Part shown: positions 1 to 8,303 of the stretch, piece by piece | Position numbering within the stretch: position 1 is the first letter of the stretch | How the letters are laid out: the number at the start of each line of letters is the position of its first letter | NCBI GenBank assembly: GCA_947493575.1 | Contig: CANLRQ010000002.1 | Coordinates: 62,001-126,000, forward strand | Length of the DNA: 64,000 nt | Reading direction: 5' to 3' | Source of the DNA: an uncultured Marinomonas sp. | Lineage (GTDB): Bacteria > Pseudomonadota > Gammaproteobacteria > Pseudomonadales > Marinomonadaceae | The notes under the pieces: model-generated | The model's input: the letters and a program-made list of their open reading frames with translations, nothing else | The model's database searches: none | Told to the model about the DNA's origin: nothing | Program-made: the position numbers and the translations under genes

Positions 1-1220
1 TTTTAGAAACTCAAATTATCGAAAACGGCACTCCCATCTGGTTACTTCAATGTAAAAGTTTATTTGAAAGAGAAGGTGGTCCGTATTTAGATACATCAGG
101 CCTGGACTTTGAAGATAACCACATTCGTTTTGCTGCACTTTCATGGGCAGCAGCAGTACTCGCTTCTCATGGAAATTTAATGGGATGGCAAGCAGATATT
201 TTACATATTAACGATTGGCAAGCAGGATTAAGTGCAGCCTATCTTAAAAGTTGGAAAATGAATCACATCCCTATCGTAACCACAGTACATAACCTCAGAT
301 ATAACGGCAGCTTCCCACTTAAAAAATGGCATGATATCCGACTTTCAAATGAACTGCTTTCGCACCATGGAATAGAATTTTATGGGCAATTTTCTACCTT
401 AAAAGCAGCCTTAGTTTATGCTGATGCAATCACCACGGTGAGCCCTACCTACGCCAAAGAAATTTTAACGGAAGAATATGGAGACGGCTTAGATGGCACA
501 CTAAGAGCCCACCAGCACAAACTCTACGGTATATTAAATGGCGTTGATTATGATCAATGGTCTCCCACAGCAGATTCTGAAATACCTCATAAATACGACA
601 TTACATCCCTTAATCAGAAGCAAGAAAACAAGCTAGCTTTACTAAAAGAAAACCAACTTGATGAAGACCTTAGTCAGCCAATATTCGGTGTAGTCAGTCG
701 ATTAACTGAGCAAAAGGGTCTAGATCTCGTACTTGAAGCAATGCCAAGTGCCCTAGATCAAGGAGCGAAACTGATTCTTCTAGGCTCTGGAGATAAGGAG
801 CTTGAACAGGACTTCCTAGCGTTACAAGAGCGCTATCCTCAACAAGTAGGCATACATATTGGCTACGATGAATCTTATTCTCATCGGTTACAAGCTGGCG
901 TGGATGCTCTGCTCATTCCATCACGATTCGAACCTTGTGGCTTAACCCAATTGTATGCCCTTAAATACGGTACTTTACCTGTCGTTAGAAAAACAGGAGG
1001 GCTGGCTGATACGGTGTTCGAAGAAGGAGCCGATCCAAATGGTTTTGTTTTTGAACAAGCAGATACTCCTTCATTAATTGAAGCAATGAGTAGATGCATC
1101 GAAACATACCATGATTCAAACACATGGCAGGAGCGACAAAAGAACGCCATGCGATACGATTTTAGCTGGGAGAAAACGACAGATCATTGGATAACCTTGT
1201 ATGAAAGCTTAATAAAGTAA
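1..1220 (+). CDS. glgA: Glycogen synthase, C-terminal part (5' end outside window)
   Basis: ADP-glucose:alpha-1,4-glucan glucosyltransferase of cytoplasmic glycogen synthesis (GT5 family, GT-B fold). The reading frame is open from position 3 to the stop, giving about 405 residues; bacterial GlgA is usually near 480, so some 75-90 N-terminal residues, including the substrate-binding KxGG loop, lie outside the window. Visible family signatures are HINDWQAG, TVHNL, the linker NGVDYDQWSP, GVVSRLTEQKGLDL at the start of the second Rossmann domain, and PSRFEPCGLTQLYALKYGTLPVVRKTGGLADTV cut across the catalytic Glu loop and sugar-nucleotide site. An internal ATG at 180 is not the start, because the frame continues upstream with conserved sequence. 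A small IS5-end-like hairpin follows the stop directly. Confidence 0.96.
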   Translation, partial: LETQIIENGTPIWLLQCKSLFEREGGPYLDTSGLDFEDNHIRFAALSWAAAVLASHGNLMGWQADILHINDWQAGLSAAYLKSWKMNHIPIVTTVHNLRYNGSFPLKKWHDIRLSNELLSHHGIEFYGQFSTLKAALVYADAITTVSPTYAKEILTEEYGDGLDGTLRAHQHKLYGILNGVDYDQWSPTADSEIPHKYDITSLNQKQENKLALLKENQLDEDLSQPIFGVVSRLTEQKGLDLVLEAMPSALDQGAKLILLGSGDKELEQDFLALQERYPQQVGIHIGYDESYSHRLQAGVDALLIPSRFEPCGLTQLYALKYGTLPVVRKTGGLADTVFEEGADPNGFVFEQADTPSLIEAMSRCIETYHDSNTWQERQKNAMRYDFSWEKTTDHWITLYESLIK

Positions 1221-1223
1221 TAG

Positions 1224-1270
1224 GGAAGGTGCGAATAAACTGAATTTTTTCAGACCTATTCGCACCATCC
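1224..1270. repeat. Minimal family B (IS5-end-like) inverted-repeat element
   Basis: A 47-bp element with ends GGAAGGTGCGAATA and TATTCGCACCATCC that pair almost perfectly; the interior also pairs (CTGAA/TTCAG around a T loop). The ends resemble the termini of IS5-group elements and of the larger copies at 18752, 23274 and 44375. It lies 4 bp after the glgA stop, so its hairpin could also act as a transcript 3' end. The right flank is TTAA; the left flank is ATAG, so no exact target duplication remains. Confidence 0.7.
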
Positions 1271-1399
1271 TTAACCATCACAACGATTTATTAAGCTTAA
1301 ACATGATTTAGAACAATCATTTGCCAAGTTTTTTCCTTGCTATAACTGAATTCTATAATCTATTCTAAATAGTGAATTAAAAACAGAAGGCTACAAAGC

Positions 1400-2227
1400 A
1401 TGGAAATTCAAGACTTATTAAATCAAACATCCAAACTTCCAAATGTACCTGAAGTCGTTCGAGAACTTATTCAAACTCTAAATTCTGAAAACGCAAACTA
1501 TAATGACGTTGCTTCAAAAATCGCAAAAGACCAAACACTTTCATTAAAAGTATTACGCCTAGTCAATTCAGCTCAATTTGGCCTTTCAAGAAAAGTCGCA
1601 TCCATTGATGAGGCGGTTGTCATTTTAGGCATGGAGAAACTAAAAACACTGGTTATCGCTTCAGGCTTTGCTGGATCGGTTTCTGATGTTAAAGGGTTGG
1701 ACACAAAAAGCTTTTGGAAAGATTCTTTCCAAGTTGCATCCTTAGCCAAATGGCTTTCGTTAAGAACAGAGAAGGTTGATGCTGACAATGCATTTACAGC
1801 TGGAATTATTTATAACATTGGGAGGCTATTACTTCACCTTGCTGAGCCAAATAGAGCTAAAGCCATTCAATCATTGATAGAAGAGTCAAAAGTAAGCAGA
1901 ACAGCAGCTGAATTGGAAAGACTGGGGTTTACCTCTCAAGAGGCAGGAAAAGCTCTGTTAGACTTATGGAAGTTTCCAGCCGAACTGTCTGATGCAGTTC
2001 AACAATATAAAAAGCCATTGGCTTTTGATCCTGCATCTCCATTAAGCGCCATTATTAACTTAGCCTGTTACTTAAATGCTTCAATAAAAGAAGACAGGGA
2101 CCCTGATGTGGTCAAAGAGTTTATACCGAAAAAAGTATTAGAACTTGCAGGAATTGATCCTTCAATTATAGATGAATTAGATGAAGCACTGCATCTAGAA
2201 TCAGGACTGGATGCCTTAGCAGCATAA
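1400..2227 (+). CDS. HDOD domain signalling protein
   Basis: A 275-residue cytoplasmic protein made almost entirely of an HDOD domain, the HD-related output domain found in bacterial signalling proteins. The N-terminus (LPNVPEVVRELIQTLNSENA, then VASKIAKDQTLSLKVLRLVNSAQFG and IDEAVVILGMEKLKTLVI) is typical of the family. The middle segment TAGIIYNIGRLLLH is the usual position of the degenerate HD motif; the catalytic His-Asp pair of true phosphohydrolases is absent, as is normal here. ATG at 1400 follows AGAAGG at a good distance. No receiver or GGDEF domain is attached, so partner and signal cannot be inferred. It appears to be monocistronic, ending at a strong inverted repeat shared with the convergent gene. 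Confidence 0.88.
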   Translation: MEIQDLLNQTSKLPNVPEVVRELIQTLNSENANYNDVASKIAKDQTLSLKVLRLVNSAQFGLSRKVASIDEAVVILGMEKLKTLVIASGFAGSVSDVKGLDTKSFWKDSFQVASLAKWLSLRTEKVDADNAFTAGIIYNIGRLLLHLAEPNRAKAIQSLIEESKVSRTAAELERLGFTSQEAGKALLDLWKFPAELSDAVQQYKKPLAFDPASPLSAIINLACYLNASIKEDRDPDVVKEFIPKKVLELAGIDPSIIDELDEALHLESGLDALAA

Positions 2228-2252
2228 GTTCACAAGTTTAAATTAGGGTGTA

Positions 2253-2287
2253 TCAAGTCTAAAAACATTAAATATTTTTAGACTTGA
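2253..2287. terminator. Bidirectional terminator between convergent genes
   Basis: Perfect 13-bp inverted repeat TCAAGTCTAAAAA / TTTTTAGACTTGA with a 9-nt loop, between the HDOD gene and the convergent solute-binding protein gene. The A/T tract on each side of the stem suits Rho-independent termination in both directions. Confidence 0.7.
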
Positions 2288-2296
2288 CTTTGAATA

Positions 2297-3127
2297 TTAA
2301 GAAAGTGTTGAGGATTGCTTAGTAAAAACTTTCCAGTCTAACAAACTTTGCTCTAATGCTTTCTCAGTAAAGCCTTCTTCGCTCATTGCTTTTAAAGCAT
2401 CATTTAATTTTTGCTTCATTGCAGAAGTATTACAAGAAGAGTGCTTTGAAATGGTTAAAAATAGACCTTCGCTACTGATCGAAGCTAATGAAATAACATC
2501 AGTATTCATACCTAATAGATTTAGATACGCAGTTCCGGGGGACTTTTCATAAATAGCATAGTCAACCCGTTTTGCTATCAACATTTTAAACGCCTGTTCA
2601 AGTCCCGAGACAGAAATAATATCAAGATTTCTTTCAGCAAAATCATCAAAATTTTGACCAAAGCTATTATTAATGACCGTTACACCACGCTTACTAATTA
2701 AGTCTTCTTTTCTTTTGTATTTTAGTCTTTGACCCGTTCGCTTCCAAACAACACTGCTCGTATGCAAAAAAGCGGGGGATAGATAATCCATATAATTTGT
2801 TCGTTCATTCGTATAAAAAGCGCCTGCCATTAAATCAACTCGACCGGATTTCACTTCTAATTGAGCCCTTGACCATGGGCCAGTGTGCCTAAGCTTGATA
2901 GGTATATTTATACGATTCGATATTTCATCGATTATTAATCGATTCGCACCAAGTAGCACTTCTGAATTAGCCCCCTCTTTCCACAAAAAAGGAGGATACT
3001 CGGAATTCCCAGTTGCTGTCATTGATGCGCATTTCATCCCTGTATCTGCCTGAGCCTGTACGAAAAATGCAAAAAGGCAGTAGAAAAGCATACTAAGTTT
3101 TGCGTGATGACTAGGAAAAAAGCACAT
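2297..3127 (-). CDS. Periplasmic solute-binding protein, family 3 (amino-acid type)
   Basis: A 276-residue secreted protein with a hydrophobic N-terminal segment ending near AQA-D (about residue 28), read as a signal peptide. The mature part matches the two-lobed type 3 solute-binding fold: NSEYPPFLWKEGA at the first strand, LIIDEISNRINIPIKLRHTGPWSRAQLEVKSGRVDLMAGAFYTNERTNYMDYLSPAF in lobe 1, and ISKRGVTVINNSFGQ at the lobe 2 crossover. No permease or ATPase genes are adjacent, so it is an orphan binding protein that could feed a distant transporter or a sensor. The ligand cannot be read from the sequence. A second Met at codon 13 is an alternative start just before the hydrophobic stretch; neither has a strong ribosome site. 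Confidence 0.75.
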   Translation of the reverse strand: MCFFPSHHAKLSMLFYCLFAFFVQAQADTGMKCASMTATGNSEYPPFLWKEGANSEVLLGANRLIIDEISNRINIPIKLRHTGPWSRAQLEVKSGRVDLMAGAFYTNERTNYMDYLSPAFLHTSSVVWKRTGQRLKYKRKEDLISKRGVTVINNSFGQNFDDFAERNLDIISVSGLEQAFKMLIAKRVDYAIYEKSPGTAYLNLLGMNTDVISLASISSEGLFLTISKHSSCNTSAMKQKLNDALKAMSEEGFTEKALEQSLLDWKVFTKQSSTLS

Positions 3128-3270
3128 AAATATCTCAAAAAATTAGTTGTTTAACATTTTCATTATATTTCAAAATTTGAAAAAACACATTTTTATAAAA
3201 AAAATCAGAAAAAATGAACTTTATATCAAAACAATCATCAAAAGTTTTAACTTTCCAAAGGAGACTGATA

Positions 3271-3750
3271 ATGACAACTATCTCATCAAATATACGTCTA
3301 GTATGTAGGACTTTTGTATTAGCGTTTTTATGGTTATTCAGCTTACAAGCACTAGCAAATGCTGAGTCTAACTTAAACAAAGAAGGCATCGCTTTATCTG
3401 GCTATGACCCAGTCAGCTATTTCATGGATGCGCCTATGAAGGGCTACCCTGCTCTAAAATATACGTTCGAAGGCTCTATTTATCAGTTTGAAAATGAAGA
3501 AAATAGGCAGGCGTTTATTAAACAACCAACAAAGTATGCTCCTGCATACGGTGGCTGGTGTGCGTGGGCTATGTTAGATGGAGAGAAAGTTAAAATAGAC
3601 CCTTTAAGTTATAAAATAATCGACGGTAAAAATTACGTTTTCTATAACGGTTTTTGGGGTGATACTAGAAAAAAATGGAATGATAAAGCCGCCAAGGATA
3701 CTGAAGCATTATTAGTTAAAGACGCAAACTCTGAATGGTCTAAGTTGTAA
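3271..3750 (+). CDS. YHS-domain protein, exported
   Basis: A 159-residue protein starting at ATG 3271, chosen because AAAGGAG lies just upstream; an in-frame ATG at 3214 lacks such a site. Residues about 10-30 form a hydrophobic export signal ending ALA-NAE. The rest is a YHS-type domain: GYDPVSYFMDAPMKGYPALKYTFEGSIYQFENEENRQAFIKQPTKYAPAYGGWCAWAM. YHS domains are often metal-associated, and proteins of this layout are widespread in proteobacteria without a fixed function. It is divergent from the solute-binding protein gene; the 140-bp gap between them must hold both promoters. Confidence 0.8.
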   Translation: MTTISSNIRLVCRTFVLAFLWLFSLQALANAESNLNKEGIALSGYDPVSYFMDAPMKGYPALKYTFEGSIYQFENEENRQAFIKQPTKYAPAYGGWCAWAMLDGEKVKIDPLSYKIIDGKNYVFYNGFWGDTRKKWNDKAAKDTEALLVKDANSEWSKL

Positions 3751-3760
3751 ACGAATCTAC

Positions 3761-6187
3761 TTAAAAAGGCCACAGACAAGAGGCCCTTGTTTGTGGTTCT
3801 GTTCCTTGTAAAAAACTAAGCGTTTCTTTATTTTTACAGCGATCTGCGGCAAGACTATGATCATCGAGATTAATTTGAAAGCGTTCAGCTCCTTTAGGCA
3901 AGCTATTAGAAAGTGATTTAGGGTTGAGTTGTTGCATTAAATCAATCCAAACTCTCTGAGCACCGGTTCCTCCTGTGATACTAAGAGATTTATTCTCGTC
4001 ATCTCCTAACCATACTGTTGCTGAATAATCCCCTGTGATACCAACAAACCAACTGTCTCTTTGCCCATTTGTGGTACCGGTTTTCGCAGCAAAGAGCAAA
4101 TTCGGAAACTCTGCCTGAGCTCGCTTTGCCGTCCCAATACTTGCGACCTTTGTCATTCCATCTAGAGTTGTTGCCAAAACAGCATCGGGAAAAGGTACAG
4201 AGTTTTGAGATGTAAATTGCTTCAGCACCTCACCTTGAGAGTCCAATACTCCTGCGACAATACCTAATTGAGAAGACCTTCCCATTGAGGCAATAGGTTG
4301 ATAAAGCTTTGCGACTTCAAATGGAGACAGCTCTAATGTACCCAAAGCAACAGCAGGTCTCATGGTAAATGAGCGTTTCACACCAAGCTGTCTTAAACCT
4401 TCACCTAGACGCTCAAAACCTAGCTTTTCAGCCAAGTCTAATGTCGCTAAGTTATAAGATTTCGCTAAAGCATAATACATAGGAACAGCACCATGTTCTT
4501 TTCGATCATAATTTTCTGGTTGCCAAATTTCACCACCAATTTTATAAGACTTCCTTTCGTCATCTAATAAAGAAAGCCAAGTAAACTCCCCTGTTGCAAT
4601 TGCCATCATATAAAGAGGTGGTTTTACTAATGATCCAATAGGTCTTACCGCTCCTAAGGCTCGATTAAAACCAGAATAAATAGAGCTGCTCGATCCAACA
4701 ATGGCTTTCACTTGACCATTTATTGAGTCCGTTACCACAATTGCGCCTTGTAGCCCCTTTAGCTTTGCATCCTGTTTTTCAAGTAATGTAACTTGTCGTC
4801 TGATAGCCGCTACCGCAGCCTTTTGTGCACGAATACTGAGCCCTGTATACACTTTAAGATTCTCAGTTGCTAAGACACTCTCGTCAAAATCTCTTGCCAA
4901 CTGAAAAGACACCAAATCCAAATAATCAGCAAATAAGGTTCTGGATTTACGTTCACTGATGGTTTTCAAAGGAATGTTTTTCGCTTTGTTATACAAGCTC
5001 TGGCTCAGCAATTGCTTTTCATAAAGCACCCTTAAAACAGTATTACGACGCTCTTTCGCTCTTTTAGGATTGCGATTAGGGTTATATAAAGAAGGGCCTT
5101 TCACCATACCAACAAGTAAAGCGTATTCTGCAACATTCAGTTCATTGATCGGGCGACCAAAAAAATGTTTACTCGCCGCTGCAAACCCATGGATGGCTTT
5201 ATTACCAAATTGAGCTAAATAAATTTCATTCATGTAGGCGGTTAGTATTTCTTCTTTGGAGAAACGATACTCCAACAAAATAGCCATAATGACTTCTGTT
5301 AACTTACGTGTATAAGTTCTTTCAGAAGAAAGATACATATTTTTAATTAACTGCTGAGTTAAAGTACTCCCCCCTTGTCGGCGCTCACCTTCAACAAAGT
5401 TAACCCATACAGCACGGGCGATTCCTGAAATAGAAATACCAAAATGCTGATAATAGTTTTGGTCTTCAATGGCCAATAACGTGGTTATAAGAGTAGGAGG
5501 TAATTGTTCATAGGTAAGTATTTCCCGCCCTTCCGTATTACCACCGTATAAATGACCGATTAACTGAGGTTCCAGAATTGCTTGAGAAACTCGATCCCCT
5601 GCGACGGTTTGTATTTCTAAACGCCCATTCGGAAACAAAAATATTCGACGAGCACTTTTATGCTCACCAGTATGATCTCTATACGGCCTCAAATAGGCAC
5701 TGATTTTTGTTTTACTGCGGGCAGCCCAACCCACTTCTTGACTATTTCTACCAAAGCGGTATCCCGATTCAGACAAAAGAACTTCTAAATCTTTTTTCAC
5801 CCATGGGTCGCCTGCTTTTAAAACAATCGGAGCACTATATACTTCAGAAGGCACTTGCCACTTCTTTCCAGAAAAGGTCTCAACCACTTCATGATCAAGC
5901 AACCAAACCCATAAAGCGAACGGAATTGATGCAACAACACCGAGTACAAAACACCATTTAGCCATTTTCAAGGTTAAGCGTTTTAAAAAAGCAGAAATGC
6001 CTTTAGTTTGCTTTTTAGCGGATTTTTTTTTCCTAGAAGGTCGTTTTTTAGGCGCACTGCTCTTCACTGCTTTTTTAGCCGAAGCTGTTTTTTTAGTCGG
6101 AGTGGCTTTCTTACCAGCAGTTTTTGCTTGATTCGTGGTTTTTTTTGTCGTTGCTCGACGAGTGTTTGTAGGCTTCTGTGTTGTCAT
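3761..6187 (-). CDS. mrcB: Bifunctional penicillin-binding protein 1B
   Basis: Class A PBP that polymerises lipid II (glycosyltransferase) and cross-links the peptides (transpeptidase) at the periplasmic face of the inner membrane. About 808 residues from ATG 6187, preferred over ATG 6223 because the protein then begins directly with MTTQKPTNTRR. The order is a very Lys/Ala-rich cytoplasmic tail (to about 75), one membrane helix (about 78-100), a UB2H-like region, and the GT51 domain with EDQNYYQHFGIS and GGSTLTQQLIKNMYL. The transpeptidase domain then shows the active-site SLVK (in RPIGSLVKPP), the SYN triad and KTGTTNGQRDSW. The C-terminus ends in a short Cys-containing tail. All catalytic motifs are intact and it stands alone in transcription. 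Confidence 0.95.
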   Translation of the reverse strand: MTTQKPTNTRRATTKKTTNQAKTAGKKATPTKKTASAKKAVKSSAPKKRPSRKKKSAKKQTKGISAFLKRLTLKMAKWCFVLGVVASIPFALWVWLLDHEVVETFSGKKWQVPSEVYSAPIVLKAGDPWVKKDLEVLLSESGYRFGRNSQEVGWAARSKTKISAYLRPYRDHTGEHKSARRIFLFPNGRLEIQTVAGDRVSQAILEPQLIGHLYGGNTEGREILTYEQLPPTLITTLLAIEDQNYYQHFGISISGIARAVWVNFVEGERRQGGSTLTQQLIKNMYLSSERTYTRKLTEVIMAILLEYRFSKEEILTAYMNEIYLAQFGNKAIHGFAAASKHFFGRPINELNVAEYALLVGMVKGPSLYNPNRNPKRAKERRNTVLRVLYEKQLLSQSLYNKAKNIPLKTISERKSRTLFADYLDLVSFQLARDFDESVLATENLKVYTGLSIRAQKAAVAAIRRQVTLLEKQDAKLKGLQGAIVVTDSINGQVKAIVGSSSSIYSGFNRALGAVRPIGSLVKPPLYMMAIATGEFTWLSLLDDERKSYKIGGEIWQPENYDRKEHGAVPMYYALAKSYNLATLDLAEKLGFERLGEGLRQLGVKRSFTMRPAVALGTLELSPFEVAKLYQPIASMGRSSQLGIVAGVLDSQGEVLKQFTSQNSVPFPDAVLATTLDGMTKVASIGTAKRAQAEFPNLLFAAKTGTTNGQRDSWFVGITGDYSATVWLGDDENKSLSITGGTGAQRVWIDLMQQLNPKSLSNSLPKGAERFQINLDDHSLAADRCKNKETLSFLQGTEPQTRASCLWPF

Positions 6188-6367
6188 GGCAGGCAGTATA
6201 AAGAGGCGAATAAAACTTGGCAATCACTCTTAGTTTATAAAGTATAACTTGATCCAATTCACTTCAACTTCTACATAAATAATAGGTAAACTGAGACCTT
6301 TGCGCCAAGTATGTTTAAACTCTACACTATAATATTCAGATACCATTAATGAGCGCCCCATCACACT

Positions 6368-6715
6368 ATGAATAAGCACTATTTATGTTCAACCTCAGCG
6401 TTAGGTGACTCGCAAGCAAAAGGTATTTCACTACATAAAGAAAACCAATCAGATGTGAGTATCATAGTGCTAAAACAACAAAATGAATTTTATGCTTATA
6501 TAAATCAATGCCCGCATAGGAATATTCAACTTGAATGGAATAAAGACGAATTTTTTGATGAGTCTGGGACCTTCTTACATTGCTCTACTCATGGAGCATT
6601 GTTTTCCCCAAAAACAGGAGAATGCATTGCTGGTCCCTGCCAATTTCAATCATTAGAAAAAGTTACTATTTTCATTGAGGATAATTCCATTTTTTGCGAC
6701 TTAGACAGTTTTTAA
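6368..6715 (+). CDS. Small Rieske [2Fe-2S] protein
   Basis: A 115-residue cytoplasmic protein with the two halves of the Rieske cluster site: CPHRN (Cys-x-His) near residue 42 and CSTHGALFSPKTGECIAGPC (Cys-x2-His) near residue 76. It resembles stand-alone Rieske ferredoxins or small subunits of ring-hydroxylating and nitrite reductase systems. The modA start codon follows its stop by one base, so it is probably cotranscribed with the molybdate transporter. The association could be a redox partner for a molybdoenzyme or only operon neighbourhood; the sequence does not decide. There is no clear ribosome site before the ATG. Confidence 0.82.
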   Translation: MNKHYLCSTSALGDSQAKGISLHKENQSDVSIIVLKQQNEFYAYINQCPHRNIQLEWNKDEFFDESGTFLHCSTHGALFSPKTGECIAGPCQFQSLEKVTIFIEDNSIFCDLDSF

Positions 6716-6716
6716 C

Positions 6717-7484
6717 ATGAATCAATTCAAATTATTAACCCTAATCATCCTTACTTGCCTATCTATTTCCCCTAGTCAGGCTCATGCAGATAATGCCCTA
6801 GTCGCTGTCGCCTCAAACTTCACTTTAACGATGAAAAAACTAGTCACTCAATTTCACGAGGAAACGCCACACACTTTAAGAGTGTCTTTTGCTTCATCTG
6901 GTAAATTCTACGCTCAGATTAAAAATGGCGCTCCGTTTGACCTTTTCCTCTCGGCAGACCAGCTAATTCCTACAAAACTTCTCTCCGAAGGTTATGCAGT
7001 TCCCAATACCCAAGCTACTTACGCCATAGGTAAGTTGGCACTTTGGTCTTCTGATCCAAATAAGGTTGACCCAATGGGCAACATACTCAAATCAAAAACC
7101 TTTAATAAACTTGCTCTAGCCAATCCTAAACTTGCCCCCTATGGTTTTGCCGCCATAGAAACACTAGAAAAGCTCAATCTCATGGAATCCACCAAACCGT
7201 TATGGATTCAAGGAGAGAATATCGGCCAGACCTATCAATTTGTCAGAACAGGTAACGCTGACATTGGTTTTGTCGCTCTTTCGCAAATTCAAAACCATCA
7301 AGAATTAAGTACCGGCTCCATGTGGGAAGTACCTAATGATCTTTATTCTCCCATTAAACAGGACTTAATCGTATTAAAACATGGTGAAAATAACGCAGCA
7401 GTCCAAGCCTTTTTAAACTATCTAGCCTTGCCAAAAACACAAAAATTAATCCAGAGCTATGGTTATCACACTGAATTTAATTAA
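6717..7484 (+). CDS. modA: Molybdate ABC transporter, periplasmic binding protein
   Basis: Captures molybdate (and tungstate) in the periplasm and delivers it to ModBC. 255 residues with a signal peptide of about 24 residues ending SQAHA-D. The family signatures are VAVASNFTLTMKKLV and VSFASSGKFYAQIKNGAPFDLFLSAD, which supply the oxyanion-binding serines, followed by ENIGQTYQFVRTGNADIGFVALSQI. It follows the Rieske gene directly. The gap to modB is 135 bp and is filled by a mobile inverted-repeat element, unusual for a modABC operon where spacing is normally short. Confidence 0.94.
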   Translation: MNQFKLLTLIILTCLSISPSQAHADNALVAVASNFTLTMKKLVTQFHEETPHTLRVSFASSGKFYAQIKNGAPFDLFLSADQLIPTKLLSEGYAVPNTQATYAIGKLALWSSDPNKVDPMGNILKSKTFNKLALANPKLAPYGFAAIETLEKLNLMESTKPLWIQGENIGQTYQFVRTGNADIGFVALSQIQNHQELSTGSMWEVPNDLYSPIKQDLIVLKHGENNAAVQAFLNYLALPKTQKLIQSYGYHTEFN

Positions 7485-7497
7485 TGTAATATTTAGA

Positions 7498-7585
7498 GAG
7501 GCCTTTGCACGAAGTCATAAGCAATGATAAGACGGGTCTGTTTTTAACAAAGTATTAGCAAGCGTAGTAGTCGTGCAAAAGTCTC
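7498..7585. mobile_element. Family A MITE-like element, copy A1 (between modA and modB)
   Basis: An 88-bp element with terminal inverted repeats GAGGCCTTTGCACGA and TCGTGCAAAAGTCTC. It is flanked by a direct repeat TTAGA at 7493-7497 and 7586-7590, read as a target duplication. The interior (AAGTCATAAGCAATGATAAG, then TTTTTAACAAAGTATTAGCA) is shared with the other family A copies. There is no coding capacity, so any movement would depend on a transposase elsewhere. Confidence 0.8.
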
Positions 7586-7619
7586 TTAGATTTAAACCAA
7601 CCACAACACGGACACAATA

Positions 7620-8303
7620 ATGTTAACCGAAACAGACTGGAGCACCATTACGTTAACGTTACACCTCGCCAGTATTGTAACTGTTTTACTATTAATAATT
7701 GGCATTCCTGTCGCTTGGTGGTTAGCCAGAACAACATCTGCTTTTAAAGGCATAGTCAGTGCGTTAGTGGCTCTACCGCTTATTTTACCTCCCACAGTCA
7801 TTGGTTTTTATCTTTTGCTATTACTCGGACCAAATGGGCCTGTTGGGCAATTTATGCAATGGCTTGGCTTGGGGTTATTGCCTTTTACTTTTGAAGGACT
7901 CGTTGTAGCCTCGCTTTTTTACTCATTACCTTTTGTCGTTCAACCTATTCAAAATGCCTTTGAATCCATTGGCTCTCGACCACTAGAAGTTGCAGCAACG
8001 CTAAGAGCCACACCATGGGAACGCTTTTTTTACGTGGCATTACCCTTAGCAAAATCAGGCATACTTACTGCTGCTGTATTAGGTTTTGCCCATACCGTTG
8101 GAGAGTTTGGAATCGTTCTCATGATTGGGGGAAATATTCCTGAAGAAACAAAAGTCATATCGTTGCAAATTTATGACCATGTAGAAGCTTTAGACTACAC
8201 ACAAGCTCACTATTTAGCTGGAATAATGATGCTATTCTCGTTTATTGTTTTATTTGCGTTATACAGCCTGCCTAAAAATCGCCCAATACGGTACGGAGCA
8301 TAG
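7620..8303 (+). CDS. modB: Molybdate ABC transporter, permease
   Basis: Inner-membrane channel subunit of the molybdate importer; 227 residues with five or six hydrophobic helices. The cytoplasmic coupling loop that contacts ModC is visible as EVAATLRATPWERFFYVALPLAKSGILTAAVLGFAHTVGEFGIVLMIGG, the EAA-type motif of binding-protein-dependent permeases. The earlier segment LPLILPPTVIGFYLLLLLGPNGPVG is typical of ModB. Its stop codon abuts the modC ATG with no gap, so the two are translationally linked. It lies 35 bp after the MITE A1 right end. Confidence 0.94.
   Translation: MLTETDWSTITLTLHLASIVTVLLLIIGIPVAWWLARTTSAFKGIVSALVALPLILPPTVIGFYLLLLLGPNGPVGQFMQWLGLGLLPFTFEGLVVASLFYSLPFVVQPIQNAFESIGSRPLEVAATLRATPWERFFYVALPLAKSGILTAAVLGFAHTVGEFGIVLMIGGNIPEETKVISLQIYDHVEALDYTQAHYLAGIMMLFSFIVLFALYSLPKNRPIRYGA

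Noticed and set aside
1224..1270. A plain intrinsic terminator after glgA
   Set aside because: It can fold as a hairpin, but its ends match the other IS5-like elements, so the mobile-element reading explains more; termination may be a side effect.
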